From assembly GCF_040438645.1 (NCBI RefSeq), contig NZ_CP159253.1, positions 1,550,001-1,614,000 on the forward strand: a stretch of 64,000 nucleotides of DNA, in the 5' to 3' direction. This DNA comes from Mesorhizobium sp. WSM2240 (GTDB taxonomy: Bacteria; Pseudomonadota; Alphaproteobacteria; Rhizobiales; Rhizobiaceae). The notes below the pieces were generated by a model. That model was not told the origin of the DNA, searched no databases, and saw only the letters and a program-made list of their open reading frames with translations. This document shows, piece by piece, positions 27,287-35,836 of the stretch. Positions within the stretch are counted from its first letter, which is position 1. Each line of letters opens with the position of its first letter. Position numbers and translations under genes: made by a program.

Positions 27287-29443
27287 TTACAGGGCCGACA
27301 GGGTTTCGGGTTCGGCGGGGGCTTCGATGACGGGAGCGGAGCGGAATGTCTCCGACATCTGCCTCAGAAGACGCGTGGTGGTCGACGAAAGCACCGGGGG
27401 CCGCTCGATGACGGGCGCTGAAGCCTCTTTCGCCCCTTCGCCGGCCTTTTCCTTCGCCTTGGCCACGAGTTTCGGATCGACGAACGGATTTTCGATGCCG
27501 GGGATGGGCTTGAGATCGATGTTCTGGTGCGCATAGGTCATCAGCCGCTGCCATATCATCGCCGGCAGGGAACCGCCGGTCATGTCGTTGGTCGGCGAAA
27601 AGTCGTCATTGCCGAGCCAGACGGCGGCCGTGTAGTTGCCGGTGAAACCGACATACCAGGCGTCGCGGTAGGACTGCGTCGTGCCGGTCTTGCCGGCGGA
27701 GCGGATGCCGGGAAGGGCTGCGCGCCGCGCCGTGCCCCATTCGGGGATCTGCACCAGGATGGAATTCATCGCGGCAAGCGCCTGTTCGGAAAGCACGCGC
27801 TTGGGGGCAGGGGCGTCGCGCTCCCAGTCATAGACGACCTCGCCGGAATGGGTCAGAAGCTGTGTGACGCCGTGGCGCAGGCCGGCAAGGCCGCCGGTGG
27901 CGAAGGTGCCGTAGCCGGTCGCCTGGTCCATGACCGTCATGCCCGACGTGCCGAGCACTGTCGTCTTGAATACTTCGAGCGACGATTCCACACCCATTGC
28001 ATACGCCATCTCGACGATCGGCTTGACGCCGAGATGATCCTTGGCGAGCCGTACCGGCACGGTGTTGATGGACTTGACCAGCGCGGTGGTCAGGTTCATG
28101 CGGCCCGAATAGCCGCGCGAATAATTCTTCGGCGACCAGCCGTTCCAGGTGATCGGACCGTCGGAAACGGCAGATTCCGGCTTAAACCCGTTTTCCATCG
28201 CGGTCGCGTAGACATATGGCTTGAAAGATGAGCCGGCCTGGCGTAGCGCACGCGTGGCGCGGTTGAACTGCGAGTGGCCGTAGTCGCGGCCGCCGACGAT
28301 GGCGCGCACCGCACCGTTGTTTTCGAGCACCACCACTGCGCCTTCGGTGACGCGGTATTCCTTGCCGTGCTGGCGCAGATGGAATTCGAGCGATTCCTCG
28401 GCCGCCCGCTGTATGTTCATGTCGATGGTGGTGCGCGCTACCATGGAATGCACGCCGGACTTGGCGGCGACGCGCTTGACCTCCTCGAAGGCCCAGTCGA
28501 GGAAATAGTCCGGGCTGTTCAGTTCGCCGCGGTCAACGATGCCGGCGGGCCTCAGCCGCGCCGAAAGCACCTGGCCCTCGGTCATGAAGCCGCTGTGGAC
28601 GAGATTGGTGAGCACCACATTGGCTCGCGCGCGAGCCGCGGGAAGGTTGATGTGCGGTGCGTATTTGGCCGGCGCCTTGAACAGACCGGCAAGCATGGCG
28701 GCCTCGGCGAGGTTCAGATCCTTGACCGTCTTGCCGAAATAGAAATCGGCGGCCGCGGCGATGCCGAAGGTCCCGCCGCCCATATAGGCGCGGTCGAGAT
28801 AAAGCTGCAGGATCTCCTTCTTCGACAGGTTCATCTCCAGCCAGACCGCCAGGAAGGCTTCCTTGATCTTGCGTTCGACGGTGCGCTCATTGGTCAGGAA
28901 CAGGTTTTTGGCGAGTTGCTGGGTGATGCTGGAGCCGCCCTGGACGACGGAATTGGCGCGCACATTTTCCGACATTGCGCGGATCAGGCCGGCGAAATCG
29001 ATGCCGTAGTGCTCGAAGAAGCGGCGGTCCTCGGTGGCGAGCACCGCCTTGATGACGTGATCCGGCATTTCGTCGACGGGCACCGAATCGCGCTGGATGA
29101 TGCCGCGCTGGCCGATCTCGTTGCCGTAGCGGTCGGTGAAGGTGACGGCGAAATCGTCCTGGGCGCGCCAGTCGCCATGGGTCTCCTCGAAGGCGGGCAG
29201 GGCCAGCGCCAGTATCACCACCGAGCCTGCGGCGCCGAGCGTGAAACTTTCGCTCAGGAGTTCCATGACCCCGCGCCGCCAGCCCGAAAGGCGGAAATGG
29301 CGAAAGAAGATGGTGAGGTTTTCCCAGAATTCCCGCGCTGCAAAGCCAGCCTCGTAGAGGGTGGAATCAATCCAGGCGTCAATCGCCAGAAGCCTGCCCG
29401 CCCGTGGGCTTTTCGATTTCTGCGGTTTGAACGGGTCGTCCAT
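27287..29443 (-). CDS. class A penicillin-binding protein (PBP1A family)
   Basis: A 718-residue bifunctional peptidoglycan synthase. A membrane segment lies near residues 68-88. The glycosyltransferase domain has ATEDRRFFEHYGIDF (catalytic Glu, near 138) and GGSSITQQLAKNLFL (near 170). The transpeptidase domain has the active-site Ser in AGSSFKPYVYA (near 404) and KTGTTQSYRDAWY (near 584). The C-terminus (about 640-718) is a low-complexity tail. One of several PBP1A-like paralogues expected in Rhizobiales. Single gene, transcribed toward the DUF pair. Confidence 0.95.
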   Translation of the reverse strand: MDDPFKPQKSKSPRAGRLLAIDAWIDSTLYEAGFAAREFWENLTIFFRHFRLSGWRRGVMELLSESFTLGAAGSVVILALALPAFEETHGDWRAQDDFAVTFTDRYGNEIGQRGIIQRDSVPVDEMPDHVIKAVLATEDRRFFEHYGIDFAGLIRAMSENVRANSVVQGGSSITQQLAKNLFLTNERTVERKIKEAFLAVWLEMNLSKKEILQLYLDRAYMGGGTFGIAAAADFYFGKTVKDLNLAEAAMLAGLFKAPAKYAPHINLPAARARANVVLTNLVHSGFMTEGQVLSARLRPAGIVDRGELNSPDYFLDWAFEEVKRVAAKSGVHSMVARTTIDMNIQRAAEESLEFHLRQHGKEYRVTEGAVVVLENNGAVRAIVGGRDYGHSQFNRATRALRQAGSSFKPYVYATAMENGFKPESAVSDGPITWNGWSPKNYSRGYSGRMNLTTALVKSINTVPVRLAKDHLGVKPIVEMAYAMGVESSLEVFKTTVLGTSGMTVMDQATGYGTFATGGLAGLRHGVTQLLTHSGEVVYDWERDAPAPKRVLSEQALAAMNSILVQIPEWGTARRAALPGIRSAGKTGTTQSYRDAWYVGFTGNYTAAVWLGNDDFSPTNDMTGGSLPAMIWQRLMTYAHQNIDLKPIPGIENPFVDPKLVAKAKEKAGEGAKEASAPVIERPPVLSSTTTRLLRQMSETFRSAPVIEAPAEPETLSAL

Positions 29444-29597
29444 GCAGTCGGTGTCCGGGCAAGCGGTTTCGCGCGGGCGAAAACGCCCTTGTTATCATTT
29501 TAGGATTGCGGCGGTGCGAAATCCAGTTCCGGCGGGCGCGGACGCGAAATATCGTAAAGATGTGACGATCGCCTGCGACAGCCTGTAGCTGGACATA

Positions 29598-29963
29598 ATG
29601 CGGAAACAGGATAGCATATTTGCCATGGAAAGGCTTGCCCGTATCCTAGCAATCGTCCTGCTCGCGGCATTCGCCCTGGGTACGGTTGCGCATGCAGCGC
29701 GTACGACGAGCATGGCACTGGCTATGTCTGCTTCCACTATGGCCGATGGAGACATGGGCGATTGCGAAGGCTGCCCCGATAACGACGGTACTACCTCGAC
29801 ATGCGGACAAGTCTGCCTGACGCCTTTCGTCGGAATTCCGGCAGCCGTCGGCGCTGAGTTGCCGTTCGTGGCCTCCAGTATCGCGCGCCCTGCGCTGAAA
29901 GCGCCGGACGGTCACGTCGGGTCGCCCGACCCTTCTCCGCCACGAACCACCTTCCTGAACTGA
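29598..29963 (+). CDS. small exported Met/Cys-containing protein at head of copper locus
   Basis: A 121-residue protein with a signal peptide (RLARILAIVLLAAFALGTVA). The mature part has CEGCP and CGQVC, two closely spaced Cys pairs, plus several Met residues before them (TSMALAMSASTMADGDMGD), a composition seen in exported copper-binding proteins near multicopper oxidases. ATG 29625 is an alternative start that leaves the signal peptide intact. Its stop lies 135 bases before the multicopper oxidase gene. A role in periplasmic copper handling is inferred from composition and position. Confidence 0.6.
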   Translation: MRKQDSIFAMERLARILAIVLLAAFALGTVAHAARTTSMALAMSASTMADGDMGDCEGCPDNDGTTSTCGQVCLTPFVGIPAAVGAELPFVASSIARPALKAPDGHVGSPDPSPPRTTFLN

Positions 29964-30098
29964 CGTCCGGCCGGGCCTGCCCGGCTGCCGGCGTTGGCGA
30001 TCGCTGGCGAATTTTTGCCACCAGCGACCGCAGTTCCGCATGGGCGTCTTCCGACGCGCGCTGCGAATGAACGGCTGACTTTCAGGAAAGGTCAATCC

Positions 30099-31619
30099 AT
30101 GTCGAGATTTTCTATGCCGGCGCTGACGCGTCGAGCCTTTGTTGCATCGGCGGCCGCGGGGGCGGCGAGTGCAATGCTATCTTTGCTCCGGCAGCCCGGA
30201 GCCAATGCCGCGGCTGTGCGCGAGGTCCGGCTGAGGGCTGCGCCCGGTCGGGTGTCGCTTGTGCCGGAACCGTACGGCGAGACGCCGGCATGGTGCTATA
30301 ACGGGGCTGTTCCCGGCCCGGAAATACGCGTCCGCCAGGGCGAGCGCCTGCGGGTGGAGGTGGAGAACGGCCTTGCCGAGGAAACGACCGTGCACTGGCA
30401 TGGCGTGCGCGTGCCGAACGCAATGGACGGCGTGCCGCATCTGACCCAGACGCCGATCGGGGCGGGCGAGCGCTTCGTCTATGAGTTCGACGCGGTCGAC
30501 GCCGGCACGTTCTGGTATCACCCGCACCAGCGCGGCTTCGAGCAGGTCGGGCGCGGGCTTTATGGGCCGCTGATCGTCGAGGAGAATGAACCAGTGCGCG
30601 TCGACCGCGACGTGACCTGGGTGTTCGGCGACTGGCGGCTGACCAAGTCGGCGCAGATCAGCGACGATTTCGGCAACATGCACGACATCCATCACAATGG
30701 CCGCGTCGGCAATACGGTCACCATCAACGGCCGCGTTCCGGACAGCTTTGCCGTCAGCAAGGGCGAGCGCATCCGCCTGCGGCTGATCAACGCCGCCAAT
30801 GCCCGCATCTTCAGCCTCGATTTTGCAGGCCATGAGCCGATCGTCATCGCGCTCGACGGCCAGCCGGTGACGCCGCACGCGCCGGACGGCGGACAGGTGG
30901 TGCTGGGGCCGGCCATGCGCGCCGATCTGATCGTCAACATGACGGGTGAGCCGGGCAGCCGGGTTTCCGTCGTCGACCGGTTCTATCAAGGGCTGGAATA
31001 CCGCTTGGTCGATCTCGCTTATGCCGATGGTCCACTTCGGGAGCGCGCGCCTGACTGGCCGATGGAACTGCCGGCCAATCCGCTGCCGGAGCCGGACCTT
31101 GAGACCGCGTCTCGTAACGAAGTCGTCTTTAATGGCGGCATGATGGGCGAGATGGTGGCGCAGGACATGGGCGAGAGCATGGGCCCGGGCGCGCCGGGCA
31201 GCATGATGGGCGACATGAAGCCGGGCGGCATGATGGGCGACATGAATTCGATGATGGGAGGGATGATGCGGATGATGAACTCCGGCGCCGCCTGGTTCAT
31301 CAACGGCGTCGCCGCCGACGAAGGCAGCCATGTCATGAAGCCGATGCTGACGCTCGCCCGGGACAAGAGCCACGTCATCGCCATGACCAATGCGACGGCG
31401 TGGCATCACCCGATGCATCTGCACGGCCACTCGTTCCGGGTGATTTCCCGCAACGGCCAGCCCACCCGCCGCCGCGAATGGCAGGACACGGTGCTGCTTT
31501 CACCGCGCGAGAAGGTCGAGATCGCCTTTGTCGCCGACAATCCGGGCGACTGGATGTTCCACTGTCACGTTCTCGAACACCAGGCCGGCGGCATGATGGG
31601 CGTCATCCGTGTCGCCTGA
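30099..31619 (+). CDS. multicopper oxidase (CopA/CueO-like), Tat-exported
   Basis: A 506-residue enzyme, probably oxidising Cu(I) in the periplasm. A twin-arginine signal (LTRRAFVASAAAG) leads to three cupredoxin domains. Copper ligands appear in HWHGVR, WYHPHQRG, the C-terminal HPMHLHGHSFR and HCHVLEHQAGGMM (type 1, 2 and 3 sites). A Met-rich insert (about residues 346-394, repeated MMGDMKPGG / MMGDMNSMMGG) resembles those that feed copper to the oxidation site in CueO and CopA. ATG 30099 follows AGGAAAGG. It heads or sits early in a five- to six-gene copper operon. Confidence 0.93.
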   Translation: MSRFSMPALTRRAFVASAAAGAASAMLSLLRQPGANAAAVREVRLRAAPGRVSLVPEPYGETPAWCYNGAVPGPEIRVRQGERLRVEVENGLAEETTVHWHGVRVPNAMDGVPHLTQTPIGAGERFVYEFDAVDAGTFWYHPHQRGFEQVGRGLYGPLIVEENEPVRVDRDVTWVFGDWRLTKSAQISDDFGNMHDIHHNGRVGNTVTINGRVPDSFAVSKGERIRLRLINAANARIFSLDFAGHEPIVIALDGQPVTPHAPDGGQVVLGPAMRADLIVNMTGEPGSRVSVVDRFYQGLEYRLVDLAYADGPLRERAPDWPMELPANPLPEPDLETASRNEVVFNGGMMGEMVAQDMGESMGPGAPGSMMGDMKPGGMMGDMNSMMGGMMRMMNSGAAWFINGVAADEGSHVMKPMLTLARDKSHVIAMTNATAWHHPMHLHGHSFRVISRNGQPTRRREWQDTVLLSPREKVEIAFVADNPGDWMFHCHVLEHQAGGMMGVIRVA

Positions 31620-31645
31620 ATTCCAAAACCCGAAAGGAAAAAGAC

Positions 31646-32086
31646 ATGTCGAATATCGTGAAAACTCTCGTCCTTGCTTCTCTGCTCTCTAGTACCGGTC
31701 CGGCCTTGGCGGGTGAAAAGGATGTTACCCTCTACAAGAACCCACAATGCGGCTGCTGCGAGGGTTATGCCGACTATCTGCGGGAAAACGGCTTTGCGGT
31801 CACCGTAAAGCCTACGCACGACCTCACCGCCATGAGCCGCGAGGCCGGCATTCCTGACGACGCCCAGGGCTGCCATCTCTCTTTCATCGACGGCTATGTG
31901 GTCAGCGGCCACGTGCCGGTCGGAACGGTCAACAAGCTTCTGACCGAACGCCCCGACATCAAAGGCGTGACGCTGCCCGGCATGCCTATGGGGTCGCCCG
32001 GCATGAGCGGCGCGAAGGAAGGCCCGTTCGAGATGCTGGAAATCCAGAAATCCGGCGGCGTCGGCGGCGTCTACACCAAGGAATAG
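31646..32086 (+). CDS. DUF411 exported metal-binding protein
   Basis: A 146-residue protein with a signal peptide (KTLVLASLLSSTGPALA). The mature part starts VTLYKNPQCGCCEGYADYL, a thioredoxin-like fold carrying the CGCC motif used to bind copper. GCHLSFIDGYVVSGHVPV continues the family, with a third conserved Cys. Close proteins are periplasmic copper chaperones or storage proteins. It starts 26 bases after the oxidase stop with AAAGGAAAAAG before it, so it is in the same operon. Confidence 0.9.
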   Translation: MSNIVKTLVLASLLSSTGPALAGEKDVTLYKNPQCGCCEGYADYLRENGFAVTVKPTHDLTAMSREAGIPDDAQGCHLSFIDGYVVSGHVPVGTVNKLLTERPDIKGVTLPGMPMGSPGMSGAKEGPFEMLEIQKSGGVGGVYTKE

Positions 32087-32098
32087 GAGCGCGGTCTG

Positions 32099-32221
32099 AT
32101 GATGGAAGGCATGAACGGCATGATGATGTGGGGCATGGGCTTTGTGTGGCTGCTCGCGGTGCTTGTGCTCGTCCTGGGGGTGGCGGCGCTCGTCAAATAT
32201 CTGTTCCTCAGCGGCAAATGA
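32099..32221 (+). CDS. 40-residue methionine-rich membrane peptide
   Basis: A very short gene: MMEGMNGMMMWGMGF, then one hydrophobic segment (VWLLAVLVLVLGVAALVKYLF) and SGK. Seven of the first 13 residues are Met. It lies 12 bases after the DUF411 gene with AATAGGAGC before it as ribosome-binding site, and its stop overlaps the next start (ATGA). Both the tight packing and the Met-rich face argue that it is real and part of the copper operon, perhaps binding copper at the membrane surface. Confidence 0.75.
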   Translation: MMEGMNGMMMWGMGFVWLLAVLVLVLGVAALVKYLFLSGK

Positions 32222-32682
32222 GAAGGGCGCCTGTTCTCTTTCCGGTATTGGGCTTAGCCTTGGTCGGCCTGGGACTAGCCGGTACATGGCCTTGGCTTGC
32301 CGATCGGATGGCAGGTGACGGCGCCGCGATCGCGCGGGGTGCGAAGCTCTATGCCAAGCACTGCGCCGCCTGCCACGGCGCCAGACTCGAAGGGCAGCCC
32401 AACTGGAAGAGTCCGCTGCCTTCAGGGAGGTTGCCGGCGCCGCCGCACGACGCTTCCGGTCACACCTGGCACCATCCTGACGGCGTGCTGTTCCGCGTCA
32501 CCAAGGAAGGGGCGGCGGCCATCGTCGGCGGCGGTTACGAAAGCGACATGCCGGGTTTCGGGGAAATCCTCGGCGACGAGGATATCCGGGCAATTCTCGC
32601 TTTCATCAAAAGTACCTGGCCGGAACGGGAGCGCGCTTATCAGGCGGAGATGAGCCGCCGGGAACGGGAGAAGACACAGTGA
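32218..32682 (+). CDS. c-type cytochrome, membrane-anchored or exported
   Basis: A 154-residue protein with an N-terminal hydrophobic segment (VLFPVLGLALVGLGLAGTW). It has one haem site, CAACHGARLEG, near residue 46, and a distal Met in ESDMPGFGEIL, as expected for a class I cytochrome c. The sequence between (GRLPAPPHDASGHTWHHPD) is shared by cytochromes linked to copper resistance loci. Starts inside the stop of the preceding peptide gene (ATGA), so translation is coupled. Confidence 0.9.
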   Translation: MRRAPVLFPVLGLALVGLGLAGTWPWLADRMAGDGAAIARGAKLYAKHCAACHGARLEGQPNWKSPLPSGRLPAPPHDASGHTWHHPDGVLFRVTKEGAAAIVGGGYESDMPGFGEILGDEDIRAILAFIKSTWPERERAYQAEMSRREREKTQ

Positions 32683-32734
32683 GAGCAGACCTGACCGCTT
32701 GCGCGGCACATACTTTCGGCGGAGAAGTCCGGCC

Positions 32735-33427
32735 ATGAAAATGAAACCGTTCCTTCTAGCGCTGTTTCTGCTGCCAGCTCTTGTGCGGCCCGTGTCGGCT
32801 CACCATCCTGGGGCCGATCTCGACGAGATGATGGGCAGCGAAGAGAAATTCTTCCAGGCGATCGATGAGCCGGCCGCACCGCCATTTGAACTCGCGAATT
32901 TCGAAGGGAAGGTAGTCCGCCTATCCGATTTTTCCGACAAGATCGTCGTGCTCAACTTCATCTTCGCGAGTTGCACGGATTTCTGTCCCATTCATTCGGA
33001 GGTGATCGCCAACATCCAGGAAAAGATCAACGCCACCCCGATGAAGGACAGGGTGCAGTTCCTGACCGTCACGACCGATCCGGCCAAGGACACAGCAGCC
33101 GTGCTCAAGGACTATGGTCGGGCGCATGGGCTGAACGCGGAGAACTGGATGTTTCTCACCAAGCTTCCCGGCCAGCCGGAGGACGCGACGCGAAAACTGT
33201 CGGAGGAATACGACGTCCGTTTCGAACCGCTGGAGGGTGGTCAGCAGATGCACGGAGCCGTCACGCATGTCATCGATCGCGGTGGGCGCTTTGCCGCAAA
33301 ATTCCATGGCCTGCGCTTCGATCCGCTGAACATGGTCATGTATATCAACGGCCTCACCAACAATGTCCAGAAACCGGCGAAACCCGAGACCGGCTGGTGG
33401 GAAAGCCTGAAGGCGATGTTTCGATGA
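32735..33427 (+). CDS. SCO1/SenC-family protein
   Basis: A 230-residue exported protein. A signal peptide (KPFLLALFLLPALVRPVSA) precedes a thioredoxin-like fold with the copper ligands CTDFC (CxxxC, near residue 87) and the His in MHGAVTHVIDRGG. Family members deliver copper to cytochrome oxidase or act as thiol reductases. An extra N-terminal acidic/His segment (HHPGADLDEMMG) is present. ATG 32735 follows GGAGAAG. Last gene of the copper locus. Confidence 0.92.
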   Translation: MKMKPFLLALFLLPALVRPVSAHHPGADLDEMMGSEEKFFQAIDEPAAPPFELANFEGKVVRLSDFSDKIVVLNFIFASCTDFCPIHSEVIANIQEKINATPMKDRVQFLTVTTDPAKDTAAVLKDYGRAHGLNAENWMFLTKLPGQPEDATRKLSEEYDVRFEPLEGGQQMHGAVTHVIDRGGRFAAKFHGLRFDPLNMVMYINGLTNNVQKPAKPETGWWESLKAMFR

Positions 33428-33560
33428 GTTTGGGCGTAGCCGCTGCATAAGTCGGGTGCGGAATTGATTTATCCGCTTAGAAACCTGTTCTTTCCGTCGC
33501 CGCGCCCGCTGCTTCCTTTCCGAACCGGTGAGGTTTCGGAGTCGCTCGGTCCGCGGGACC

Positions 33561-34193
33561 TCACTTGGGTCGGCGGACGGTTCTCACTTTTCCGCTCCGT
33601 CCTCCTCCGCAGAAGAATTGATCGCCGCCATCGGACTCGAGCCCCGACACGTCTGTTCCAGGCGGCATATCGAGCCTCTCCAGAGTCTCACCCGTTCGAG
33701 GGTCGACTCGCCTCAGATCGCTCCGATCGTCTTCCCATGTGGCATGCCAAAGCTCGCCATCGACCCAACTCACCCCGGTGACGAAGCGGTCGGAATAGAT
33801 GGTGCGAAGAATGGCGCCCGTCTCAGGATTGATCTGGTAGATTCTGCGCGCTCGATATTGTCCGACCCAGAGCGACCCTTCGGCCCAGGCCAGCCCCGAA
33901 TCTTCGCCGCCGCCGGGCGCCGGGATCGTGGCGAGCACATGTCCGGTTTCGGGATCGATCTTCTGGATGCGATCCTCGGCGATCTGGAAAAGGTGCTGGC
34001 CGTCGAAGGCCGTTCCTGCATGGGCGGCGACATCGATCGAGCGCACTGTCTCACCGCGCACAGGATCGAAGGCATTGAGCTTGTCTCCGGACGCAAACCA
34101 GACGTGCCGACCGTCGAAGGTGACGCCGTGGACGCTGTCCGCACCGGGGAAAGGTCCATATTCACGGAGGATTTCGGCTGCAGATTTTTTCAT
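33561..34193 (-). CDS. beta-propeller protein resembling glutamine cyclotransferase / YncE-type
   Basis: A 210-residue protein made of repeating blades: VHGVTFDGRHVWFASGD, TAFDGQHLFQIAEDRIQKIDPETG, DSGLAWAEGSLWVGQYRARRIYQINPETG and VTGVSWVDGELWHATWE. Each has the xxDPxTG turn typical of propellers. It has no signal peptide, and its length gives only about four to five blades. Glutamine cyclotransferase-like proteins share this pattern, but the catalytic residues cannot be confirmed. The HTH regulator gene ends 9 bases before it on the same strand, so they are an operon. Confidence 0.65.
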   Translation of the reverse strand: MKKSAAEILREYGPFPGADSVHGVTFDGRHVWFASGDKLNAFDPVRGETVRSIDVAAHAGTAFDGQHLFQIAEDRIQKIDPETGHVLATIPAPGGGEDSGLAWAEGSLWVGQYRARRIYQINPETGAILRTIYSDRFVTGVSWVDGELWHATWEDDRSDLRRVDPRTGETLERLDMPPGTDVSGLESDGGDQFFCGGGRSGKVRTVRRPK

Positions 34194-34202
34194 GCCCCTA
34201 TC

Positions 34203-35423
34203 CTAATCGCCCGGCAGCGGACCGGGGAGTAACAAGGTTGTCGGGAATCCCGGCACGGGCGGAGGCATCCACCGCTGCGCCGGCCCGCGACCATACGACT
34301 GCACCTTGCCGGCTGCCGCAAGCTGCTCAAGCGCGCGCTGCACGGTGCGCGGGCTTGCGTCGAGCGCAATCGCCAGGGCCGAGCTCGACCAAGCCTCGCC
34401 GTCGGCAAGCAAGGCGAGCACCGCCGCATGCTGCTCTTCGACGGGCGGCGCCAGCACGATGATCTCGGGGGCGCGGCGCGGCGCCAGCGCAAAGCCTTGC
34501 TTCGTGGCACTCACATCTGCAAGCGCGCGAAGCTCCACGCGCAGCCGCCCGATTTCGACGCGCAACCGCGCCCGATGCGATTCATCGGTGTGTTTGGCCT
34601 TGAAGGCGCGTGCGACAAGCGTGCTCCTCGACACATCTCGCGGCCATGCTTCGGCCAGCGCGCGGAGAAGCGCGAACAAGACCGGACGGGTTGCGAGCGA
34701 GACTACCAGCCTTTCATCGCGCACAACATTGCGGCACGCATCCACCACGAGCGCCCCTGACGCCAACAGCGCTTCGACCTCCTCAAGCAGGAGAGGGCGT
34801 TCCTCGCCACGCGCGATCAGGCGCGCCGCGGGCGTGTTCATGACAAGCGATGCACTTTCGACCTCTGCCGTCAGCGCGGGTATATCCGCCTCGCGCGCGG
34901 CGTGCTCGGCCCGGATGAGCGCAGCGCGCGCAGCCTTCGTCCGCAGACGCCGAATACCGATTCCTGCCGTCACCAGCTCGTGCGCGGCCCTCGACGCTGC
35001 TGGCAACGGTGCGGGATCGAGCCCGGCGAGCGTGCGCTCGGCCTCGTCGAGGCGACCGATCAGGAGCAGTCGCCGGACCTCGAGATTGCGCGCATGCGCT
35101 GCGTTTACGCGGTCGCCATGCGCTTCGAGCGTCGCCCGCGCCGCATCAAGCGCCTTCGCCGGCCAGCCAAGGTCGCGCGCGACGAGCGCAATCTCCGCCT
35201 CGGCGACCACGCATCTGGCGCGGGCCACCGCTTCTTTTGGGCCGAACGCGCGCGCGGCGCTCTTGAGGAGAGCCTTGGCCCGAACAAGATCGCCGAGCTG
35301 CGCCATCGCGATGCCTCTGAGCGCGAGCGCAGGTGCATCGCCACGCAGCGCAACCCGCTTCAATGCGCCGAGAGGATCGCCTGCCGCAAGTGCGCGCGCC
35401 GCGGCCGTGATCAGCGAGTCCAT
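34203..35423 (-). CDS. helix-turn-helix regulator with N-terminal helical repeat region
   Basis: A 406-residue, very Ala/Arg/Leu-rich protein. The first ~200 residues are short amphipathic helices in TPR-like succession (GDPLGALKRVALRGD, GDLVRAKALLKSAARAFG). Residues ~245-325 include a winged-helix-like section with RLRVEIGRLRVELRALA, similar to OmpR/SARP DNA-binding domains. The last ~80 residues have a second HTH (ALAIALDASPRTVQRALEQLAAAGKVQSY). It is probably a transcription factor regulating itself, the propeller gene and perhaps the divergent gene at 35503. No named family recognised. Confidence 0.65.
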   Translation of the reverse strand: MDSLITAAARALAAGDPLGALKRVALRGDAPALALRGIAMAQLGDLVRAKALLKSAARAFGPKEAVARARCVVAEAEIALVARDLGWPAKALDAARATLEAHGDRVNAAHARNLEVRRLLLIGRLDEAERTLAGLDPAPLPAASRAAHELVTAGIGIRRLRTKAARAALIRAEHAAREADIPALTAEVESASLVMNTPAARLIARGEERPLLLEEVEALLASGALVVDACRNVVRDERLVVSLATRPVLFALLRALAEAWPRDVSRSTLVARAFKAKHTDESHRARLRVEIGRLRVELRALADVSATKQGFALAPRRAPEIIVLAPPVEEQHAAVLALLADGEAWSSSALAIALDASPRTVQRALEQLAAAGKVQSYGRGPAQRWMPPPVPGFPTTLLLPGPLPGD

Positions 35424-35502
35424 CGGGATCCCGTCACACTTGTTACTCTCGTCATTCGATATCCGTCACTAACCTACCTCGGGACAATCAACCAGCACGA
35501 GT

Positions 35503-35808
35503 ATGGCCAGGACTGACGTTTCGATGACACTCCACGCCAACCAAGCGCAGAAAATGCTGGCAGGCACCGGATCGGCCGGTGTCTCAAGCGACAACGCCGC
35601 GACAAGCGGCGCGGCTAAGTGGCTATCCTTGGCGGCTGCGCCGACCTTCGCAATTATGGCGCTGCTGACGGGCGTACTTGACGGCGTGCCGGCCGATATC
35701 TGCTCGGCCGCGCGGGATATGTGGCAGCTGGGCGGAATGGTCCCGATGTACCTGCTGATGAGCGCCTTCCATTCGGCGCCTTGGCTGAGACTTTTCTCCA
35801 GCCGATGA
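35503..35808 (+). CDS. small hydrophobic hypothetical protein, 101 aa
   Basis: A protein with a membrane-like segment (AAPTFAIMALLTGVLDGVP) and a second hydrophobic part (GGMVPMYLLMSAFHSAPWL). The ending HSAPWLRLFSSR and the region before it resemble small proteins I recall from other proteobacteria, without known function. An internal ATG at 35524 is a possible start. It is divergent from the HTH regulator, with 79 bases between. Confidence 0.55.
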   Translation: MARTDVSMTLHANQAQKMLAGTGSAGVSSDNAATSGAAKWLSLAAAPTFAIMALLTGVLDGVPADICSAARDMWQLGGMVPMYLLMSAFHSAPWLRLFSSR

Positions 35809-35836
35809 AGCGGGAACGGCCACTCGGCGCAATCTT

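Noticed and set aside
28274-29503. 409-codon open frame antisense to the penicillin-binding protein gene
   Set aside because: Shadow frame of a clear PBP1A gene; no domain pattern and no ribosome-binding site.
31200-31280. Short tandem-like repeats in the multicopper oxidase gene, considered as a repeat array
   Set aside because: They encode the Met-rich insert in frame and are part of the protein.
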